A stretch of DNA of 10,042 nucleotides, from the NCBI GenBank assembly GCA_037131065.1, contig JBAXRT010000112.1:1-10042 (forward strand), in the 5' to 3' direction. A program made the translations under genes and the position numbers. The stretch is from JBAXRT01 sp037131065. Its GTDB lineage: Bacteria > Bacteroidota > Bacteroidia > Bacteroidales > FEN-979. The notes beneath the pieces were generated by a model. That model saw only the letters and a program-made list of their open reading frames with translations, was not told the DNA's origin and ran no database searches. Below are positions 6,853 to 10,042 of the stretch, piece after piece; the stretch's first letter is position 1, and each line of letters starts with the position of its first letter.

Positions 6853-8148
6853 ATGAGCTACACAGAAATTCTTGATTACATGTACAGCCGGCTGCCCATG
6901 TTCCACAGGATCGGCCCACCGGCCTACAAGCCTGATCTTAAAAATACCATTAAACTCTGCAACCTGCTCGGAAATCCACAGGACAACTTCAGGTCCATTC
7001 ATGTGGCAGGAACCAACGGAAAGGGATCCGTCTCCCATATGCTCGCCTCTATCCTTCAGCAGCAGGGCCTCAGGGTAGGGCTTTATACCTCTCCTCATCT
7101 TAAAGATTTCAGGGAGAGGATCAGGGTGAACGGAAAAAAGATCTCAAAAAGCTATTTCATTGCTTTTATCAGGAAACACCAGCCCGATTTCGACAAGATC
7201 CAACCCTCCTTCTTTGAAATGACGGTAGGGCTGGCGTTCCAGTATTTCAGTGACCAGCAGGTTGATATCGCTGTGATCGAGACAGGGCTGGGAGGAAGGC
7301 TCGATTCGACCAATGTCATAAAGCCACTCCTGTCGGTCATCACCAACATCAGTTATGACCATACGCAGCTCCTTGGCAAAACCCTTGCAAGAATTGCCGG
7401 TGAAAAGGCCGGGATCATCAAGCCCCGCATCCCGGTCGTGATCGGGGAGACACAGCCTGAGACCGTTAATATTTTTAAACGTGTGGCCAAATCTCATGGT
7501 TCTTCCATCACCTTTGCCGACAGGATCTATTCCACTGCGAATGTCCGCCCTGCCGGCCAGAGGTCGAAGAACCTGGTGCTGGACATCCTCAGGGATGATG
7601 AACCCTGGATGCGCCATATTTCTTCTCCCCTGCCGGGAATATACCAGCTTAAGAACATTGTTACCGTAATGGCTGCCTGTGACGCGCTGAATGACCAGGG
7701 TTTCGGAATTTCACAGGAACAGATCAAAACGGGAATCAGGGACAGTGCAAAGCTGACCGGCATTAAAGGGAGGTGGCAGGTCCTGGGAAAGAAGCCGCTG
7801 ATCGTCTGTGATACCGGTCATAACGCGAGCGGACTGACAGCCATCATCGACCAGATCGGCATGACACCCCATGCAAATCTCCATATCGTATTCGGACTCG
7901 TAAGTGACAAGGCGGTGGATGATATGCTGAACATTCTTCCACGCAGCGCGACCTACTATTTCTGCAGGGCGGATATCCCAAGGGGACTGGATGCCATTGA
8001 ACTTGAAAGGAAAGCAGGGGACTTCAATCTTAAGGGGAAGGCCTATCCCTCGGTGATATCAGCCTTCGGGGCAGCAAAGAAAAGAGCCGGTCCGGCCGAC
8101 ATGATCTTTGTCGGCGGCAGTACCTTCGTAGTCGCTGAAGTAATTTAA
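6853..8148 (+). CDS. folC: Bifunctional folylpolyglutamate synthase / dihydrofolate synthase FolC
   Basis: This 431-residue cytoplasmic ligase adds glutamate to dihydropteroate and/or to folates, using ATP. It belongs to the Mur-ligase superfamily. Motifs in order are FHRIGPPAYKPDL near the N-terminus, the P-loop GTNGKGS (53-59), LYTSPHLKDFRERIRVNG, IETGLGGRLDSTNV (about 142-155), ITNISYDHTQLLGKTLARIA, EKAGIIKP, and in the C-terminal domain DTGHNASGL and VGGSTFVVAEV. The length matches bacterial FolC. Whether it has both activities or only one cannot be decided from sequence reading; the bifunctional name is the conventional one. It is the last gene of the murF-anmK-folC group. Its TAA stop at 8146-8148 overlaps the stop of the convergent symporter gene, so no spacer is left for a separate terminator. 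Confidence 0.93.
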   Translation: MSYTEILDYMYSRLPMFHRIGPPAYKPDLKNTIKLCNLLGNPQDNFRSIHVAGTNGKGSVSHMLASILQQQGLRVGLYTSPHLKDFRERIRVNGKKISKSYFIAFIRKHQPDFDKIQPSFFEMTVGLAFQYFSDQQVDIAVIETGLGGRLDSTNVIKPLLSVITNISYDHTQLLGKTLARIAGEKAGIIKPRIPVVIGETQPETVNIFKRVAKSHGSSITFADRIYSTANVRPAGQRSKNLVLDILRDDEPWMRHISSPLPGIYQLKNIVTVMAACDALNDQGFGISQEQIKTGIRDSAKLTGIKGRWQVLGKKPLIVCDTGHNASGLTAIIDQIGMTPHANLHIVFGLVSDKAVDDMLNILPRSATYYFCRADIPRGLDAIELERKAGDFNLKGKAYPSVISAFGAAKKRAGPADMIFVGGSTFVVAEVI

Positions 8149-9593
8149 TTCTTTTGCTGCTTCTCAGGAAGAAGCAGTGAAAAGAGCACTGCCATCAGGA
8201 AGGCAAAGACAAAGCTGGCCAGCCTTTCGGAAACTCCCGTTGAAGCTTCAAAAAAGTTTTTCCAGATCACCGTTGAAATCGTGCCGGAGAGCAGTGATGC
8301 AATAACGCCCGCCCGGGAAAACCGTTTCCAGAAAAGCAGCAGCAGCAGGGCGGGTCCGAAGGAGGAACCGATCCCCGACCATGCATAGGAGACCAGCCCG
8401 TAAACCGTATCGGTCATGGTAAGGGCCAATATGATCGCTACCAGTCCGACGGCGAAGGTAAGCGCCTGGTTCAGCCTGCGCTGGTTCCTGTTGCTGATAG
8501 ATTTCCTGCGTACTTTTCTGATGATATCTTCCCCGATGGAGGAGGAGGAGACCGTCAGTTCGGTGGAGGCCGTTGACATCATCGCCGAGATCACACCCGA
8601 AAGAAGCACGCCGGCAAGAATAGGATTTACAAAGGTCATGACCATGAAGGGCAGGATCTTTTCCGCATCAGCTGCGATCTTTCCCCCATCGTCGTTCAGG
8701 TAACCGCTCTGTATGAAAGCTATTCCAAAGAGCCCGATCAGGATGGCCCCGACATAGGCAAAAATTGTCCAGACGGAGGCTACCCATTTTGCCTTTCTGA
8801 CATCCGCATCATTCCTGATGGCCATCATCCTTGTAAGCAACTGGGGCTGGCCGGTATACCCCAAAGCCCAGCTCAACCCGCTGAGGATAAAAAGTACCGC
8901 AGAGATCCCGCTCTTCCCTTCGGTCAGAGACATGTGGACGGGGTCAGCCTGCGCAATCATGGCAAGGATGGGGATATCGTGGGCCTGGGCAATAAAGAGG
9001 GCAATGCCCGGAAATACGACCAAAGTAAAGATCATCAGGACCGACTGGAATACATCGGTTACAACCACCGCAATGAAACCTCCCATCATACAATAGATGG
9101 TGATGACGATGGAACTGATTATGATACCCCAGAAAGGATCAAGTCCGAAGGTCTTTTGCAGGACCTTCCCCGATCCGCTGAACTGAGCAGCAATGTAAAA
9201 CACGAAAAAGAAGACGAGGATAAGGGCCGACAGCATGCCGATGCTCTTCTCGGCGCCGGGAAATTTTTTCCCGATCAGTCCGGAAACGGTCATGGTTCCT
9301 GTCCTTTCCGTTTCAGACCTCAGCCTTCGTGCCATCACGAACCAGATAAAAATGATCCCGGCAACACAGCCAAGGGCTACCCAGATGGCGCCGATCCCTT
9401 CAGAATATGCATGGCCGGTGAGTCCCAGTAACAGCCAGGCCGACTCCCCGGTGGCACGCTCCGAAAGGGCCAGGGCAGTCCCTCCGAACTTCTTTCCGCC
9501 GATCACAAAATCCTCGTTGGATTTGCTTCCGCGTGAAAACCACCAGGCTATGAAAACCGTGATGGCCAGATAAAGGATAAATACGATTAACAT
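8145..9593 (-). CDS. Sodium:solute symporter, PutP-like (probable sodium/proline symporter)
   Basis: This 482-residue inner-membrane protein of the SSS family (TC 2.A.21) uses the sodium gradient to import a small solute. The sequence has many long hydrophobic segments, about 12-13 helices by eye, starting with a first helix at about residues 2-18. Family signatures are the GGKKFGG loop (32-38), LSERATGESAWLLLGLTGHA (43-62, the helix-1 sodium and substrate region), GFIAVVVTDVFQ, GLSWALGYTGQPQLLTRMMA and SAMMSTASTELTVSSSSI (about 335-352), which holds the Ser/Thr of the conserved sodium site. The GYTGQPQLLTRMMAIR block resembles PutP most, so proline is the best guess, but the substrate is not certain and I give no gene symbol. 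The start ATG 9593-9591 lies directly before helix 1. The gene sits downstream of thiS on the same strand after 119 bp of repeats, and thiamine context does not by itself make it a thiamine transporter. Confidence 0.8.
   Translation of the reverse strand: MLIVFILYLAITVFIAWWFSRGSKSNEDFVIGGKKFGGTALALSERATGESAWLLLGLTGHAYSEGIGAIWVALGCVAGIIFIWFVMARRLRSETERTGTMTVSGLIGKKFPGAEKSIGMLSALILVFFFVFYIAAQFSGSGKVLQKTFGLDPFWGIIISSIVITIYCMMGGFIAVVVTDVFQSVLMIFTLVVFPGIALFIAQAHDIPILAMIAQADPVHMSLTEGKSGISAVLFILSGLSWALGYTGQPQLLTRMMAIRNDADVRKAKWVASVWTIFAYVGAILIGLFGIAFIQSGYLNDDGGKIAADAEKILPFMVMTFVNPILAGVLLSGVISAMMSTASTELTVSSSSIGEDIIRKVRRKSISNRNQRRLNQALTFAVGLVAIILALTMTDTVYGLVSYAWSGIGSSFGPALLLLLFWKRFSRAGVIASLLSGTISTVIWKNFFEASTGVSERLASFVFAFLMAVLFSLLLPEKQQKN
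8152..8182. terminator. Hairpin at the folC/symporter convergent end (possible 3'-end structure)
   Basis: CTGCTTCT (8157-8164) and AGAAGCAG (8170-8177) form a perfect 8-bp stem around the loop CAGGA. Two wobble and three A-T pairs can extend it to 8152-8182. It lies inside the last codons of the symporter gene, 4 bp after the folC stop. Neither strand has a proper T-run after the stem, so it is not a textbook intrinsic terminator; a bidirectional 3'-end or stability element is possible. Confidence 0.35.
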
Positions 9594-9625
9594 TTGAGCG
9601 GAAATTTGTCTGTTATCGGGTTATT

Positions 9626-9657
9626 GGTCATTAAGTCATTAAGTCATTAGGTCATTA
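9626..9657 (-). repeat. Four 8-bp tandem units (TAATGACY, read on the minus strand)
   Basis: Read on the coding (minus) strand, the units are TAATGACC, TAATGACT, TAATGACT and TAATGACC, a near-perfect array of four 8-bp repeats ending about 30 bp before the symporter ATG. Each unit contains TAA, ATG and TGA overlapping one another. Because 8 is not a multiple of 3, the array places stops in all three frames. The same TAATGAC word, in the same orientation relative to the gene, precedes anmK. Confidence 0.9.
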
Positions 9658-9664
9658 GAAAATA

Positions 9665-9704
9665 GAAATTGGAAATTAATTTCTGCATTTTGCATTCCTG
9701 CATT
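9665..9704. repeat. Further short repeats between thiS and the symporter (GAAATT, TGCATT)
   Basis: GAAATT occurs at 9665-9670 and 9672-9677; the second copy forms a perfect 12-bp palindrome with AATTTC (9672-9683). TGCATT follows three times, at 9684-9689, 9691-9696 and 9699-9704. Together with the neighbouring TAATGAC array, almost the whole thiS-symporter gap is made of simple repeated words. I see no promoter box matching TAnnTTTG in this gap, so the symporter promoter is not located. Confidence 0.7.
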
Positions 9705-9712
9705 CATTGCTA

Positions 9713-9916
9713 TCATCCCCCCGATATCAGGTGAAGCACAACCACATCATCCCCTTCACTTATCCGGGCCGTTTCATAATCACTCTTCTTCACGAGTACC
9801 CCGTTGATCTTCACCACCAGCATCCTGAAGGTAAAATTCTTTAATTTCAGTAATTCGGAAACAGTTATCCCCTCCCTCTCAACCGTCTCCGGACTATTAT
9901 TCAACACTATCTTCAT
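9713..9916 (-). CDS. thiS: Sulfur carrier protein ThiS
   Basis: This 67-residue ubiquitin-like protein carries sulfur as a C-terminal thiocarboxylate for thiazole formation in thiamine biosynthesis. The evidence is the length, MKIVLNN at the first strand, the central VVKINGVLVKKSDYE, the late GDDVVVLHLISGG, and above all the Gly66-Gly67 C-terminus that the E1 enzyme adenylates. MoaD is the main alternative, but the INGxxVxxSxY and DDVVVLH pattern and the adjacent ThiF-like gene favour ThiS. The chosen start is ATG 9916-9914; an in-frame TTG at 9922 would only add Met-Ile from the repeat. The start codon is formed at the edge of the TTGATAA repeat, 16 bp after the upstream stop, so the two genes are probably co-transcribed. 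thiG, thiH, thiE and thiC are not in this window. Confidence 0.88.
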   Translation of the reverse strand: MKIVLNNSPETVEREGITVSELLKLKNFTFRMLVVKINGVLVKKSDYETARISEGDDVVVLHLISGG

Positions 9917-9940
9917 TATCAATTATCAATTATCAATTAT
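9916..9940 (-). repeat. Three 7-bp tandem units (TTGATAA) across the thiF-thiS junction
   Basis: On the minus strand TTGATAA occurs three times without a break (9936-9916), with a partial unit before it (9940-9937). The first full unit contains the TGA stop of the upstream ThiF-like gene (9935-9933). The final A of the last unit forms the thiS ATG (9916-9914). The repeat therefore is the whole intergenic junction and contains TGA/TAA stops in all frames, since 7 is not a multiple of 3. Confidence 0.9.
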
Positions 9941-10042
9941 TTAAAAGTATCTCCAGCACCGTATTCGCCTGCATATTCGCCACCATCCCGACCCTCGGTG
10001 CAATGGCCGGCAGTTCGGGCCCAATCTCCGAAACCTCATCCC
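9933..10042 (-). CDS. ThiF-like ThiS adenylyltransferase, C-terminal end (runs off right edge)
   Basis: The frame enters from the right edge and gives about 36 residues ending at TGA 9935-9933: it reads DEVSEIGPELPAIAPRVG, then MVANMQANTVLEILLNN. The segment APRVG...QANTVLEILL resembles the C-terminal end of ThiF/MoeB/HesA-type E1 enzymes, where a helix with a QA pair and a hydrophobic LEILL tail closes the domain. I recall an APRVG/QAN form in one ThiF subfamily. The adenylation site and any zinc-binding cysteines lie outside the window. The directly following thiS, only 16 bp away, makes ThiF the natural reading; MoeB- or HesA-like proteins cannot be excluded on so little sequence. Confidence 0.6.
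   Translation of the reverse strand, partial: DEVSEIGPELPAIAPRVGMVANMQANTVLEILLNN

Noticed and set aside
8934..9431. A 165-codon plus-strand frame opposite the symporter
   Set aside because: The product is highly polar and low in pattern, as expected for the reverse complement of membrane-helix codons; the minus-strand gene has clear SSS motifs.
9594..9712. Possible TPP riboswitch controlling the symporter
   Set aside because: The gap is filled with simple repeats and lacks any stretch I recognise as the conserved thi-box.
9626..9940. Repeat-rich area as a possible CRISPR array or recombination site
   Set aside because: Units are only 6-8 bp with no spacers, no cas gene is near, and no integrase or tRNA is present.

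Overview
The window looks like chromosomal DNA from a member of the Bacteroidota. The evidence is a run of type IX secretion (T9SS) genes found only in that phylum (porU, a PorP/SprF-family protein, gldJ), a Bacteroidota-style promoter (TTTG, then TAnnTTTG) in front of gldJ, the lack of strong Shine-Dalgarno sequences, and short intergenic tandem repeats with the words TAATGAC and TTGATAA. GC content is moderate and looks even across the genes. I see no insertion sequence, phage gene, tRNA, rRNA or CRISPR array.

Layout. Positions 1-1472 (minus strand) hold the N-terminal ~490 codons of porU, the T9SS sortase; its catalytic domain lies beyond the left edge. A 285-bp AT-rich divergent intergenic region follows. 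Next, on the plus strand, come a PorP/SprF-family outer-membrane protein (1758-2747) and gldJ, an outer-membrane lipoprotein with a SUMF1/FGE fold (2867-4345), closed by a strong intrinsic terminator (4364-4397). The plus strand continues with murF (4432-5730), anmK (5752-6816) and folC (6853-8148), closely spaced and probably one transcript. folC meets a convergent gene tail to tail, with a 4-bp overlap. That minus-strand gene is a PutP-like sodium:solute symporter (8145-9593). Upstream of it on the same strand are thiS (9713-9916) and the last ~36 codons of a ThiF-like E1 enzyme (9933 to the right edge).

How the genes work together. PorU, the PorP-like protein and GldJ all belong to T9SS export and cell-surface attachment at the outer membrane. 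MurF makes the last cytoplasmic peptidoglycan precursor, UDP-MurNAc-pentapeptide, and AnmK recycles anhydro-MurNAc, so both serve wall metabolism. FolC is a Mur-ligase-superfamily relative of MurF that works on folate. ThiF and ThiS form the adenylation/sulfur-carrier pair for the thiamine thiazole ring.

Novelty. The protein-coding content is ordinary and conserved, and I did not find an undescribed multi-gene system. The most interesting unexplained structure is a set of short tandem repeats at gene junctions (5733-5760, 9626-9704, 9916-9940). They are rich in stop codons, have unit lengths that are not multiples of three, and at two junctions supply the start codon or the stop codon of real genes.
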